Below are positions 25,490 through 37,293 of a stretch of 64,000 bases of DNA, piece after piece. The number at the start of each line of letters is the position of its first letter. The first letter of the stretch is position 1. The notes beneath the pieces were generated by a model. It made no database searches, was not told where the DNA came from, and saw only the letters and a program-made list of their open reading frames with translations. Origin of the DNA: Mrakia gelida (lineage: Eukaryota > Basidiomycota > Tremellomycetes > Cystofilobasidiales > Mrakiaceae); contig BRON01000001.1 in assembly GCA_024345305.1 (NCBI GenBank), forward strand, positions 1,736,001-1,800,000, in the 5' to 3' direction. The position numbers were made by a program, and so were the translations under genes.

Positions 25490-26096
25490 CTAGTCTTCCT
25501 TTGAAGCCGCCGCTATTACGTGAGCGATAACCTCAATCTCAACCCTCATTCCAGCCTCTCCCAACTTGGCTACTCCAATCAACGTCCACAACGGCGCGTG
25601 CTTAGGAAAGTATTTCTTCAGTGCGACGGTCATCTGTTCGGCCGTTTCGTCGGTGAGGTTGACGTGGTAGGACACGACCTGTGAGCCGAACGCAGGCCCT
25701 GTCAGCATGAATAGAACAGAGAATGCGAGGGAGGCAGAGAAACGGGGGTGAGAACGAGAGACGAACCTTGAAGACCTGTTCGAGCTTCGCGCCAGCCTCG
25801 TTCAACGCGAGCTCGATGTTCTTGAAGGACTGGTCGATCTCGTCCTCGAGAGAAGAAGGATACTTCTGGATGCTGGCATGCGGGTACCATCCTCCTGCAG
25901 GTGATCGGAAAGAGAGAGAAGAGAGAACGCGTCAGGGGAGAGAGTGCGGGAGCGGGAGCAGACGAAAGACGATGGATAGCTCACCTTGACCCGAGATGAA
26001 GACCTGATCTCCAACTTTGACCGACTGGGAGTAGTGATAGAGATCCCTCTTCTGTTCTCCTGCACCGGCGTAACACTTGAAGTCGAGGTGAGACAT
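25490..26096 (-). CDS. RidA/YjgF-family protein
   Basis: Start ATG at 26096 (MSHLDFKCYAGAGEQ). Exons give LYHYSQSVKVGDQVFISGQGG, YPSSLEDEIDQSFKNIELAL, NEAGAKLEQVFKVVSYHVNL and GEAGMRVEIEVIAHVIAA. The conserved arginine in MRVEIE and the SGQGG loop match RidA-type enamine/imine deaminases, where Arg binds the substrate carboxylate at the trimer interface. The N-terminus lacks the usual AP-x-x-GPYSQA and reads DLYHYSQSV, so it may belong to a RidA subfamily other than canonical RidA. About 135 residues, normal size. No targeting peptide is obvious. Confidence 0.75.
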
Positions 26097-26710
26097 GGAT
26101 CGAAAGACGAGCTGGGAGAGGATTGATTGCGAGGCGTGGAACAGAGAGGAGGAAGGATCATATCGAGCTTGCTGGCGGTTCTACGATCCAGGAAAGTCGA
26201 CTTGGGATTGAGATGCGAGCTTGGAGAACGGAGAGGGTGAGGGAGAGCGTGTGAGCTGTCGAGCGAGGAACACGACCCTCCCTTGACCGTTCAGGGGGCC
26301 TGAGTGGGCAGGAAAGCAACGAGGCGCACGTTTGATACCTCTCTCCCCCTGTATAACGCTTTGAAGAGCCGTCGGGGACATCGAAAAAACGAGAGAATGC
26401 GGTAGACGGCGAGAAAGGAACAAAGGGTCGAGCTCAACTTCATCGCTTCCACCCTCGACCTCCCCTGACCTCCCCACCTTCCTACAGCTTCAGCAGACCT
26501 CGAACCCATCCCATCGACTTCTCCCTCTCACCTACCACCTATCTCGTACACTCCCCTGGATATCAACTCTCGACAAATCCCTCGTAAACTCCCTTCAGCC
26601 CAAGAACAGCCCGATCTTCCCTCCCGAGCTCAACCTTCCTCCCCTTCCTCCCTTCCCTCTGCATCCCTCCTCCCTCGACCCCTCTCCACCTTCACCACTC
26701 TTAGACCAAG
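26097..26710. promoter_or_regulatory. Divergent promoter between RidA and AP-1 sigma
   Basis: About 615 bp. The right-hand 250 bp before the AP-1 sigma ATG are almost pure pyrimidine, the common leader type in this window. No coding exon recognised. Some of the left part could be 5' UTR of the RidA gene. Confidence 0.45.
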
Positions 26711-27966
26711 ATGGCTATTGGCTACATGCTCCTCATATCCCGTCAAGGTTGGTTCTCTTCCCTTCCAGACCGAGGCTTCCTCCATCCCTTCCTTCCCCTT
26801 CGAGCTCGCGAGCTGACCTCCCCCCACCCATCTCTCACTTCTCGTCACTCCGCCCTCCCACAGGGAAGGTTCGTCTCGCCAAATGGTACCAAACTCTGTC
26901 GACGAAGGAGAAGAACAAGATCGTCAAGGAGGTCACTCAATTGGTGCTGGCGAGACGGACAAAGATGTGTAAGTCCCAACCTACCCGACTGAACGCGCAC
27001 TCTTTCAGCATCCTCTCAGTTCAAAACCGACCCTTCTTGCCTCTTCTCTTCTTCTCATAGGCAACTTTCTCGAATACCGAGGTACTTCCCTTCTGCATGC
27101 TCTGGCCGAGGTCGGGAGAAGGGGAGGGAGGAGGTCGGGCGGCTGGGAAGGAGAAGGAGGAGGTCGAGCTCATCACCTCCTCCTCCTTCCCTTCTTTGCT
27201 GTCTCGCCTGGTCTTCGTCTCCACACGACCCTTTGATCTCCTCTCTTCCTTTCTATATACTGACCACTTGCTTCGTGTAATCCCACAGGTGACAAGGTCG
27301 TCTATCGTCGTTACGCTTCTTTGTTCTTCGTCGTTGGGATCGCCAACTCAGACAACGAGCTCATCACGCTCGAGATCATCCACCGATACGTCGAGGTCCT
27401 TGATCGATACTTCGTCAATGTGAGTCTCTCTACCATCAGGATCTATGTCCGTGTCTATTTTGGTGGCGTTTCAGCGGCGAGGGAACGATTTTGGGCTGAA
27501 AAGCTCCCGCGACGTCCGTTCTCGTCCCCCCTGCCTTCTCTCGCTCACTCCCGACCTCTTCTGTTCGTCCCACAGGTCGCAGAGCTCGACCTCATCTTCA
27601 ATGCGCAGTCGGCGTACGCTATACTGGACGAGCTGGTGGTTGCTGGGGAGCTCCAGGAGAGCTCGAAGAAGAGCGTGATGAGAGTGGTTCGTTCCATCTT
27701 CATCTTTGCTTCTCTCGCTTCTCTTCGTCTTGCTTCCCTTCTTGCATCGGACCGTCAAAATTATCTCTCTAATCGTTCTCGATCTCGACTGTGCTTTTCT
27801 CGTGCAGGTGTCCGAAGCCGACGCACTGGAAGCGGCAGAACAGACGTGAGTTCGCGTCGTTCACTCTTCTTCTGCTTTCCTCGGCTCGTTGAACTCCAAG
27901 CTGATCTTTTCTCGCTCTACGACTTGCTTCCCCAGGGATGATACGCTAGCTAAGATTGGCTTCTAG
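26711..27966 (+). CDS. APS1: AP-1 clathrin adaptor complex subunit sigma
   Basis: Six or seven exons join to about 156 residues, the family's usual size. MAIGYMLLISRQGKVRLAKWY is the invariant sigma-adaptin start. It is followed by LSTKEKNKIVKEVTQLVLAR, CNFLEYRGDKVVYRRYASLF, VVGIANSDNELITLEIIHRY, VEVLDRYFVNVAELDLIFNA and YAILDELVVAGELQESSKK. The longin-like fold and the strong match to AP-1 rather than AP-2/AP-3 (SRQGK-x-RL-KWY; ELQESSKK) make the call secure. It acts in clathrin-coated vesicle traffic between trans-Golgi and endosomes with gamma, beta and mu subunits. Stop TAG at 27964-27966. Confidence 0.9.
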
Positions 27967-28454
27967 ACTCGTGGTTCTCGTACACGGATTGCTTTCCTTC
28001 CGACCGTTCGTCCGTGCATCTCTTCCTCTCCGTCTCCTCGCTGGTTCGGTCTGTTTCTCTCGGTTTCGTTCTTTGCTTCACGACCTCTATAACGACATCT
28101 TACATCCACCGGTGTCCTGCGTGTTCTCGCAAAGATCGGGCTCTGAAAACAGCAGCAACGTCGATGATCAGTGATGGAAGGGATAGCGACGCGTTCGTCG
28201 ACGTCAGCAGCTGGACCTCTTCACCCTCTTTCTCTAAAGATAAACGCGACGCTCTTTTCCGCTTCTCTCCTCAGCGATACACACCAGGTCTGTCTGTACT
28301 CCATCTCCTCCCAGAGGTCGCCTGCTGTTCCCTCTTTCGGCTTCGTCCGAGAGCTCAGGCTGGCCTTCCCTCCCTTCTTGCTTTCGTCCCCCTCCCAACC
28401 CTCATTCAAAACTTCAAAGTCCTCAACTATTGCCCTCAAGGCTTCCCCGCAACC
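27967..28454. other. Intergenic region upstream of the serine hydrolase gene
   Basis: About 490 bp. It contains GACGCGTT near 28189 and pyrimidine-rich DNA before the ATG at 28455. No exon recognised. Confidence 0.4.
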
Positions 28455-31204
28455 ATGGTCCGACTTTCCTCGGCCGTCATCCTCCTAGCCCCAGCAGCCC
28501 TCGCTCTCCAGATCCCTCTCCTCGCTCGACCTCCTGCTTTGAGCTCAGATCCTCCTTCCTTCCTCTCTTCCCTCCCTCCCATCTTGACCCCAGCGATTGA
28601 CGACTTCATCAACGAAACTCTCGAGAAGTGGAAGTCTTCTGGTGTATCTGTGGCCGTGGTGAGACAGGATGGGGAGGGGAAATGGAAGGTGAGTGTCTCG
28701 CTTGAGGTAGGGGAAGGAAGATTGAGCTCGCGGTTTCGCTGACGCCTCACTCGTCTCTTGCTCTCCATGCTGCAGGTCGAGACGAAGGGTTACGGAATCG
28801 AGAACCACGAGGGGAAGAAGATGACCTCGGATGTGAGTCTGCTGCTCGTCTTTGGCTCCTCTGTGGGTCAACGAAGCTGATGATCTCTGCTCATCTTTCC
28901 TCAGTCACTCCACGCCATCGCTTCGAACTCGAAGCTCTTCACCTCCCTCGCCACAGGTCTACTGGTTCACAACGACTCTCTCAACCTCAATTGGTCGACC
29001 AAGATGAAGGATGTGATTCCTGGGTGGGAGTTAATGGACGGGTTCGCGAGTGAGAAGGCCGATTTGAGGGACATGTTGGGTGAGCTCGACCTTTTCTTTC
29101 TCGCTCGTCGTCTCGTCTTCCGCTGACCTTGGATTCCTTTTTTCGAGCAGCTCATCAGTCGGGTCTGCCTCGGCATGACATGATGCCAACCGCGAACATG
29201 ACTATAACCAGCCTCGTGCGTTTTTTTCTCCTCGTCCGCGTCGGTTCGTCGGTCGTTCGTGCGACGCGAGAACGAGCTGACCTCTCACTTCTCTTTCTGC
29301 AGATCTCTCGCCTCAAGCACCTTCGACCCTCAGCCGAGTTCAGACAGCACTGGCAGTACAATAACGTCGCTTACATGTAAGTCTTGTGTTCTTGCGCTGC
29401 TCCAGCTTCGAGAGTCTCAACTTACTTTTCTTCCTCACGTCCTCGCTCGTTGATCAGGTTGGCCGCCCACCTCCCTTCCTTCCTCCTTCCCAACAAGCCC
29501 TCCTTCGGATCCTACCTCCAAGAGCACATCTTCGTCCCTCTCAACATGTCGTCAACCTCCACCTCCGTCGTCTTCGCTCGCTCAACCTCAAACCTCGCCG
29601 ACGGGTTCACAAGGACGAACGTTTCCGCCGCCTCTCCTCTGGGAGAACTTCGACCGATCCCTTTCTTCCTGGATGACAACGCTGGAGATGTGAACTCTGG
29701 AGCCGGTGGAGTGATCACTAGTGCGAGAGATATCGTGAGTTCGAAGCTTCACCCGTCGCTCGACTCTTCAACGAGCGATTGAACTGACGCGTCTTATCCT
29801 TCTCTCCTCAGGCTGTTTGGATTCAGATGCTTCTCCTCGAGGGGAAACATCCTTCTAAACCCAACGTGACTGTGGTCCCTGCTGAAGCTGTTCAGTCAGT
29901 CTCGAAGGGAGTCAGCGTCAGCGCGGTGAAAGGGTTCGCTCCCCGACTTTTCTCTCTCCTCGATCTTTGTTCGGACTGACTCCTTCGTTTTCTACAGTGC
30001 TTGGCCTGAGCTCTCTCCAACAGTATACGGTGCTGGCTCGATGATCTCATCGTACCGAGGTCACAACTACATCCAGCACGGAGGAAGTGTCCCTGGAGTA
30101 AGTTATCTTTCTCGATATACCTTCGTTCACTCGTCGTATCTTTGAAGGAGGAGAGGGCTGACGACTTCCACTTCCTCAACTCTTGACAGTTCCTCTCTCA
30201 GATCGGACGGCTTCCAGACCAGATGGCTGGTCTCGCTGTCTTCGTCAACGAGTGAGCATTGAGGACGCGTCGATTGAGCTCGTTTCTCTTTCCGTCCCGT
30301 TATCTTTCTTCACAAGCTTGCAGCTGATCCTCCTGCCCTCATCTCTCGATCTCCCCAGCGACGTCTACGGAACCCAAATCTACGACACCATCAAGTTCAC
30401 TCTCCTCGATCGGATCCTCGGTCTCGAAAGCATCGACTGGTCGACTCGGTTCGTTCGTTCCCTTCTCTCTCCTCCTTCGAGCCGTCTCTTACCCCTTTTT
30501 CGCTTCTCTTACCCACTCTCAGATACTCTGAACTAGTCAAAGACACCCTCTCCTCCTCCCCAACCCCAACTCCTCGCCCTTCCGCCCCAGCCTCCCCGTC
30601 GCTCTCCTTCCCCTCCATCGCTGGGACCTACTTCGACCCAGCTTACGGAACCTTCGAGCTCTGCCTCGTGTCCGACGGCTCTTCTTCATCCCCCTCCTCC
30701 TGGGAAGCCTCTTCGACATGCAAAGAAACCGAAGCGAGCGCGGACCTCATTCTTCCAGGAGCCATCAAGAAACACGTCCCAACCTTCCTCGCTCGGTTGG
30801 ATAGGATCTTCACCTCCCATCTTCGGCTCGAGCATTTCGATGGTTCGGTGTTCAACGTGACGGGGTTGACGAGTCTGGTGAGTGTCATCCACTTCGTCTC
30901 GGGTTCGAGGTACAGTCCTCGACGCGTCAAGGCGTGAACTGACCTGGTTCTTTCCTTTTGTTCCCTCCTCTCGCGTGGTTTGCAGCCCTCCTTGACCAAC
31001 TCCTCGGACTTCTTCGCTCAGGGGGACGTCACCTTCGGACCTGCTCTCGCTGAGCTCGTCGTTGAAGCGAAGGAGGGAGGAATGCTCTCGGTTGGGCTTG
31101 GGTTCTCGGGAGGGGTTTGGGGAGCGGGACCTGGCGTGGAGGGACCGAAGGGAGAGACTGTTAGGGAGAAGGCGGAGGTTTGGTTTGAGAAGTTAGTGCA
31201 GTAG
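28455..31204 (+). CDS. Secreted beta-lactamase-fold serine hydrolase (S12-like)
   Basis: MVRLSSAVILLAPAALALQIP is a clean signal peptide. The mature part has SLHAIASNSKLFTSLATGLL, where S-N-S-K is the SxxK nucleophile motif of class C beta-lactamase/S12 peptidase-type hydrolases. Then DLRDMLAHQSGLPRHD, QHWQYNNVAYMLAAHL (YxN, the second catalytic motif), FVPLNMSSTS, NSGAGGVITSARDIAVW and NYIQHGGSVPGF (HGG in the KTG position). A C-terminal beta-rich domain of about 200 residues follows. This is the arrangement of fungal extracellular esterase/peptidase paralogues near LACTB and EstB. About 600 residues with several N-x-S/T sites. Substrate unknown. Stop TAG at 31202-31204. Confidence 0.8.
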
Positions 31205-31612
31205 ATAGCTAGCTTTCAGATGAGAGGAGAAGTGGTCGTTTCGGTGACGGAGGGCGGTGAGAAAGCGAGAGTGCCGTCGACTTCGAGTTCGACGCGTTTT
31301 CTTTCATGCTGTCTCATTCCGAACCACCGATGAGGAGGAGAGTAACAGAGAAAGAAACATGCATAAAAGCTCAAAGGAGGATGTACATAGGAAAGATCAA
31401 CTTCAAATCCAGTCCTCGCACTCGTTGTCCCACCTGACCGAACGAACGAACCGAACGAGGAGAGCAGATCAGTTTAGCTTGACGCATCTCTCCCCTCTTT
31501 TTTCCTCGACCAAGGAGTGCACGAGACTCTTACCCAACTGCAATCGGACACTCAAAGAGAAGAGAAGTCGGTCAGCACAACAGCTCGAAGGTCGAACCCG
31601 CACCACGCTCGC
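31205..31612. other. Convergent intergenic region
   Basis: About 400 bp between two 3' ends. Contains A-rich tracts (AGAGAAAGAAAC, ATAAAAGC near 31340-31370). No gene recognised. Confidence 0.4.
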
Positions 31613-34600
31613 TCACGACTCACACAAAACCGGATCCACCCCGAACCTCCTCCTCAGCATCTCCCCCACGTTCCACGCCTCAGCTTGCCTCTTCCTCTTC
31701 CTCTCTTGTTCTCTCTGCTCCTGCTTCTTCTCGTCGTGCTCGTCGTCCCCATCCCCGTTCTCCTCCCCGTCTTCATCCACCTCCTCAACGATGCTCCTAC
31801 TCCCACTCCCCATCCTCTCTCTCCTATCCTCCAAGTACGCTCTCACCCCCAACCCAACCCTCCCTCCGTTCGCTCGCTTTGCCAGCGTCTGATCGATCTG
31901 TCGGGAGACCGTCTTGGGCGAGGGGAGAGACGAGTCCGAGTCGGGTTCGAGTTCGAGAGGATCGTCCATCGACGCGTTGTGGTCGAAGTCGAAGGAGGAG
32001 GAGGGGGCGGTGGTGGAAGAGAAGCCGAAGGAAGTTTCGAAGAATTGAGGTTCGAAGGTGGAGGAGGAGGAGAGGAAAGGGCTTGGTTGTTGAGCAGAGG
32101 AGGAGGAAGTGGAGAAGCCGAAGGGTTGGTCGTCTGCGAACGAGAAGGGCGAGGAGGAGGGGTTGCTGCTGTTGCTGTTGTTGTTGTTGTTGGCGTCTTT
32201 AGATGGATCTCGAGACGAAGGAGTTTCGTCCCAGAGGAGTTGAGATCTGACGAGAGCGAAGGAAAACACGTCAGGTCAGCTCCTCGTTCGACGCGTCACC
32301 TTCCTCCCTCTCCCTCCCCTCCTCAAAGAACGAAGGCGAGCTGCACTCACATCTCCCTCCCAGCAACCTTCCACTTCTCCACCAGTTCCCTCTCCCTCTC
32401 CTCCTTCCTCCTTCCCTCGGCGGTCCCCACGAACCTCAGCGCCTGCTTGAGCATCTGGACCTTCCTCTCCGTCTCTGCGATTTCCTTCGCTTGACTGAAC
32501 CCAGTCGATCCTCCTGATCCAGATCCACCACCACCACCCATCGGAGACTGGAACGGAACGACGGGAGCCTTCTTCCTCTTCGATGGCGGTGGTGGTGGTG
32601 ATTTCGGCGCGTTCGTCGAAGATGAAGAGGGTTTCCTCGATGCTGCTGCTGAAGGAGGAGGTGGTGGCGGCGGAAGAGAGACGGTGAGAGCCTTGAAGGT
32701 TGACTTGGGTCGTTTCGGCTTCGGAGGAGGTGGTGGCGGAGGAGGCGAGGGAGGTGGAGAAGAAGCTGAAGGTCGTCGAAGGTCGTTCGAGGAAGAGGTC
32801 GAGGGAAGCAGCGAAGGAGAAGGTCGTCCAGGAGAAGAGAGGATCATCGGAGATCGGAAGGGCTGTTTAGGTCGTTTTGCGACGGGAGGAGCTGTTTGAC
32901 GAGACGACGAGGTCTGTTCCGGTTCGGAGTCCGGGATCCAAGCGAGAGGTTAGTCGGCGACGCGTCTCATCCTCTTCGACGGGGAGGAAGGGAAGAGGAG
33001 AGCTCGGCAAGTATGTGGATTAGCGAGCAGAAAGGAAGAAATCTGTAGGAGCTTACCGGCGAGGGAGAAGGAGGATCCTTTCTCTTGCTCGACGACGAAG
33101 ACGAGGGACCAGGCGAGGAGGGGAGGTCGAAAGAGCTGGTTCGGTCGTCGGTCAAGCGTCCGATGGCGGTTCGGGTGGGGAGACTGGAGGTGAGAGACGA
33201 TCCGGCCTTTGAAGAAAGAGAGAGCAGCGAAAAGTCAGCGACGAGCCACGGAGACGAGGCTCGCGTTTGCGAACGACGAGAGGAGACTCACAGACTGCGA
33301 ACCCTCCTCAATTTCCATCTCATCCTCGTCCTTGTCTTCTTCTTTCTGCTCTTCCTCAACATCTGGATCTTCGTCCTCGTCGTCCCGGCTCTCCTCGGCA
33401 TCCTCGTCGGAGTTGTTGATAGGTTCGACCTGGAGAGTGACCGCTTGAGAAGACGACGCGTCGATGTATGCGTCTTCTTCCTCGCCCGAACGCAGCTTTC
33501 GATCCTGCTCAGCGTCCTGCGATCCCTGCGAAAGCGCGAGATCAAAGAAGAAGGCGGTTAGTTGGTCTTTCGGTCAGATGTTGCTTGTGGCTCCGTTCGA
33601 ACGTACGTGCTCCTCGACAACCACACTCCCAGCTGGCGACGCCTCGACTCGATCCTCGATGCGGGACGCAGCTCTTCTCAAGATGAAAACGGTTGGGAGA
33701 GAAGAGGATCGAGGGTTGGGAGTGACGCTGTGGAGATCCTGTGAGAGAAGCGACCAAATGAACAGAAAGCGAGTCAGTCGCGACGAGAGCATGCTCGGGA
33801 GGGGAGAGGAACGCGGATCCGAGCGCACCTTCTTCGATGGCAGATCAGGAGGAGCGGAAGATGCTCGGACGTTGGAGCTGGTGCTGTTGAAGCTCGAGGG
33901 GAGAGGTTGCGACTGTTTGGGGAAGAAAGGGAAGAGAGAGACGCGTCGAAGTCAGTCAAAGCGAATCGAGCTCGAACTCGTGAGAAGGAAAGGACTCACG
34001 TCGTTCGATGCTGATCCTCTAGAAGACCTCGATCCTGGATCTTCGAAATTGCTGGCCGTCTTGGGAGACTCAAGAGGAGAGAGATCTTGGGAAGAGGAGT
34101 GTTGGTGCAGTTGAGAAGACTGGAAGAGCGGGATGGAGGTCGAAACGACGGTCAAATCGCAGTCAAGCGATGAGGAGGGGAAGAGGGTAGAATACTCACA
34201 TTAGTAGCCTCTAAGCCCTGCCCAGTATCCTCCAGCAGCAATGTCGACTCCACCGCAGCCGCAGCCTCGACCTCTCCCTCGTCCCCTCCTCCCACCTCGT
34301 CCACGTCCACCTGTCCCTCCTCTTCCCCTCCACCTGAGCCAACCTCAATCTCAACCCAAACATCAGGGGACTGTTCCAAAGCTCCCTCTCTACCAGGGTC
34401 GACGGTGCCGTTCCCGCTCTCGACGTCGTGACCGTCTTGGGGAGGAGGAGGAGCTGCTGGTGCGTCGAGGGTGGTTGAACTCGTCGAATGGAGGTCGTCT
34501 GATTGGAGGGCAGGGAGGGAGTTATTGAGAGGATGGGAAGAAGTAGATGGTACCGGTGTCCCGTGAGACTGTGGGAAAGGAGGAACAAAGAGGGGAGAAG

Positions 34601-35042
34601 GAGGATGAGCTTCGGACGTCCAGAGGGAGGGAGGGAGGGAACGACGAACGAACTGGGTTCTGCTGATTCTCCTGGTTGACCATCTCACTAGCCAGTCCTG
34701 CATCACTTTCGTGTTCCTCTGCCAAGTCCAGTTCAGCCGCATGTAGTCGATCTCCCAAGAGCGGGTCGGGTAGAAGAGGAAGGTCGAGGAGATGGGAGGA
34801 GGACGAGGAGGAGGGGCGAAGAGGTGTAGAGGTTGGTGGGATCTGGGGCGAAGGGAAGAGAGAACGTCATCTTGGACGTTCGTTCCTAGTAAAGAAGAGA
34901 AGCGGATGTATGCGCTCACCTTGGTTTCTGAGTCTCGAGAGGCAAGCGTAGCTGGTGGCGAGGAAGGGAGAGCAGAAGGAGGAGGAGGAGGGAGGGAGCT
35001 GTCGAGCTCGTTCTTGGCCGTTGATCCTTCTTCCTCGACCAT
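31613..35042 (-). CDS. Low-complexity nuclear protein resembling Sfr1/Mei5 recombination factor
   Basis: Start ATG at 35042 (MVEEEGSTAKNELDSSLPPP). Nine or so exons join to roughly 800 residues, mostly Ser/Pro/Asp/Glu-rich and disordered. Two near-identical short motifs, PFRSPM and PFQSPM, recall the PFKSP motif of Sfr1/Mei5. A C-terminal helix region with AKEIAETERKVQMLKQALRF, ERELVEKWKVAGREMRSQLL and LWDE fits the Mei5/Sfr1 coiled coil plus the LVEKWR-type segment. The last exon holds an acidic patch (EEVDEDGEENGDGDDEHDE) and GEMLRRRFGVDP. Family role: with Swi5, it stimulates Rad51/Dmc1 strand exchange in the nucleus. Identification is by motif memory only, and the protein is unusually long with polyproline runs (PPSPPPPPPPP), so another nuclear factor remains possible. 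Confidence 0.5.
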
Positions 35043-35276
35043 TTCTGCTGGTGATGGGTTGGGTAGGGAGGCGGGTCGAGGTTGCAGACCGATTAGGACG
35101 AGATAGAAATAGTGATATCGAGAGAAAAGGTAGGATTTCGTTGCTGGACGTCGAGAAGGAAACGAACGTCGAGCTCTCCTCCCTTTCAACGGCGTCGACG
35201 AGCGCATCAGCGGTCCTTCCCCTCCCCTTCCCTTCCTTTCCTCTATACACCCTCCCTCCTCCCCCTCCTCTCCAGC

Positions 35277-37066
35277 ATGGCCCCTCCTCCCCCTCCTTCT
35301 ATCCCTGTCGAAGTCCTTGAACGGATCCTCTTCTTCGCGTTCGGCTGCGACCAGCTCTCGACCCCCTCCTCTGCCATCACTCCCCTCCCTTCGACTTCGC
35401 ACCTCCTCCTCGTCTCGAAAGGATTCTCTCAGCTCGCAGAACCCTTCTTCTACCACTCCTTCACCATCAACCATTCGTCCACCTGGAACAAGCTCTTCCA
35501 CCCCGAGAAGGGAGTCTTCGTAGGAGAACCGGAGGACAAGAGGAGGAGGAGAGCGTGGGTCAGAGAGATCGTTCTCGATGTCTCGGGAGGAGAGACGATG
35601 CCTCCCGTGGATCGTGAACGAGGGAAGGGACTCATCCAGGAGGAAGGGAATCCATACATCCTCACCACCTTCCTAAAACCTCTCGACATCCCCTCCTTCC
35701 CCAACGCTCACCACGCCTGCCTTAAATCCCCCGACCCCCCTTCCGCCCGTCGCTGGTGGGAGAACGACACCGACAACGAGTTCGACGAGCTCATCGACAA
35801 CTACCTCGACGAGTCGGACATCGAACAGGAACGCCCGTTCTACGACTCCTTTGCCAGGAGTCTGTCTCACACCCGCGAGCGTCTCCTTCCCCACCCTCTC
35901 CTTCGCCGCCTCCTCCGACGCCTTTGGCCTTTTCGACGAGGTCATCAACCCCGCTCAAACCCAAGGGAACATCAACATCTACCATCACCCTTCTCACCTG
36001 GGTCAAGACTACAGAGGCGTCTTGGCCGATTATCTCTGGCATGGGAATCAAGCGTCCAACTCGATCAGGTTCTTCGGGTTCTCGACAGAGGAACGCGAGA
36101 AGGTCAAGAAGGACTTTGAGGTGTACTGGGACGGGAAGGGGATGCTGGAGGATTGCCTGGGGAAGTCGACGGGGGAGGAACCTCTGTGGCCGTGGGTCGA
36201 GAAGGACGGCAGGTTGACGCCCTTCACCTCGTCAGCCCTCCTCTCCCTCCTTGACTTCTCTTGCTCCCTTTCGAACCCTCGCTGACCTGCCTCTTGGTTC
36301 TCATCAGTGTCGAGAAGGAGACCCCGAAGGTCAGCAGCTCTCGTTCCTCGTCGCTGCTCAAGCGTGTCCTTCCCTCTCTCGCTCACACGACGCGTCTTTC
36401 TTCCGTCCCTCTTCGTCCCGCCCAGGCTCAACCTCTACGTCGTTCGTCGCGTCTCAGCACGGGCTCTTCGGTCTTCTAAGCACCTCTCCGTACAGTGAGT
36501 CCGTCCTTCGTATCACATCTTCTCAGCTCAGCTCGAGTTCGACGTTGCGAGTTGCCTTCCTTCCCTCACCTTGGCTCACCTCTCTCTTCCCCTCTCTTTC
36601 TCTTCCCTTTCCCACCACAGCCCTCAAACGCGCTCTACGAGACGAAGCCTCTCTTCGTCAATAATATGCCATGGATCTCGAGCTGTTTCCTTCTCGTCGT
36701 CAGACGGAAAGGAAAGGAGTCGAGCAGCGAGCTCAGCAGAAGAGTCGAACAACGAACGTCGAGAGGAGAGATCGAACGCGTTCGTCGCCTCCCCGCAACC
36801 TCCTCCAACCCCTCAACCACCTCCTCTTTCTCTCTTCTCTCCCCTATGCAATCTCCTCCCAAAGAACGAGGTGCGTTTGAGCGTCGGTGCATCAAGAAAC
36901 ACCAGGGTTCGTCGTCTCTCTTCTTCCTCCCCTCGTCTTCGCTCTCTCCGAAAGCTGACCTTTCTTCCCTCGCCCTCTCTCCCACCGGCCCGCTCCCTTC
37001 CCAGGTCCACAACCTTCCTTCGGCACCTCTCTCCCTCGCTTCAAAAAAGCACCGATTGGAGGCTGA
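35277..37066 (+). CDS. F-box-like protein with an apparent frame break
   Basis: The N-terminus MAPPPPPSIPVEVLERILFF with LLLVSKGFSQLAEPFFYHSF is a standard fungal F-box (PxEVLExIL...LVSKxF...A.P.LY), expected to bind Skp1 in an SCF ubiquitin ligase. The frame runs to about 35880 (FYDSFARSLSHTRE). Good coding then continues one frame over (SVSFPTLSFAASSDAFGLFDE, then YHHPSHLGQDYRGVLADYLW). No convincing intron fits between them, so an indel or sequencing error is likely. At the 3' side, exons with RLNLYVVRRVSARALRSSKH, NALYETKPLFVNNMPW and a last exon ending RFKKAPIGG (stop 37064-37066) read well. Their phases could not all be reconciled. An alternative stop lies at 36662-36664. Confidence 0.5.
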
Positions 37067-37293
37067 AGCGCTGACAGGACAGGAGAGAAAGCGCAGGCTC
37101 CGTCGCGCGAGCGACACGTTGACGATCTGTTCTTCCTTCCTTTTCGCGTGGGGTCAGTTGGATGAAAAAGGGAAACCTTCCCTGTCTAGCTCGCTCTTTT
37201 CGTTGTTCTCCAGCGAACCACCACCATCTCCCCTCTCCCTCTTTCCCTTCCCTCCTTCCCTCCTCTCCTCCCTCCTCAAAACCCTCGCTCACC

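Noticed and set aside
31517..32494. 325-codon plus-strand open stretch
   Set aside because: Antisense shadow of the Ser/Pro/Glu-rich Sfr1-like exons; the glycine/arginine-rich translation is a mirror of codon bias.
34152..35501. 449-codon open stretch on the minus strand
   Set aside because: It overlaps the Sfr1-like exons in part but reads through introns and over the F-box gene start in an odd frame. Only the SHGTPVPSTSSHPLNN to GLEATN part is taken as an exon.
35112..36119. Start of the F-box gene at 35112
   Set aside because: The residues before 35277 are basic, low-complexity and lie in the 5' leader; the ATG at 35277 directly precedes the F-box and follows a CT-rich tract.
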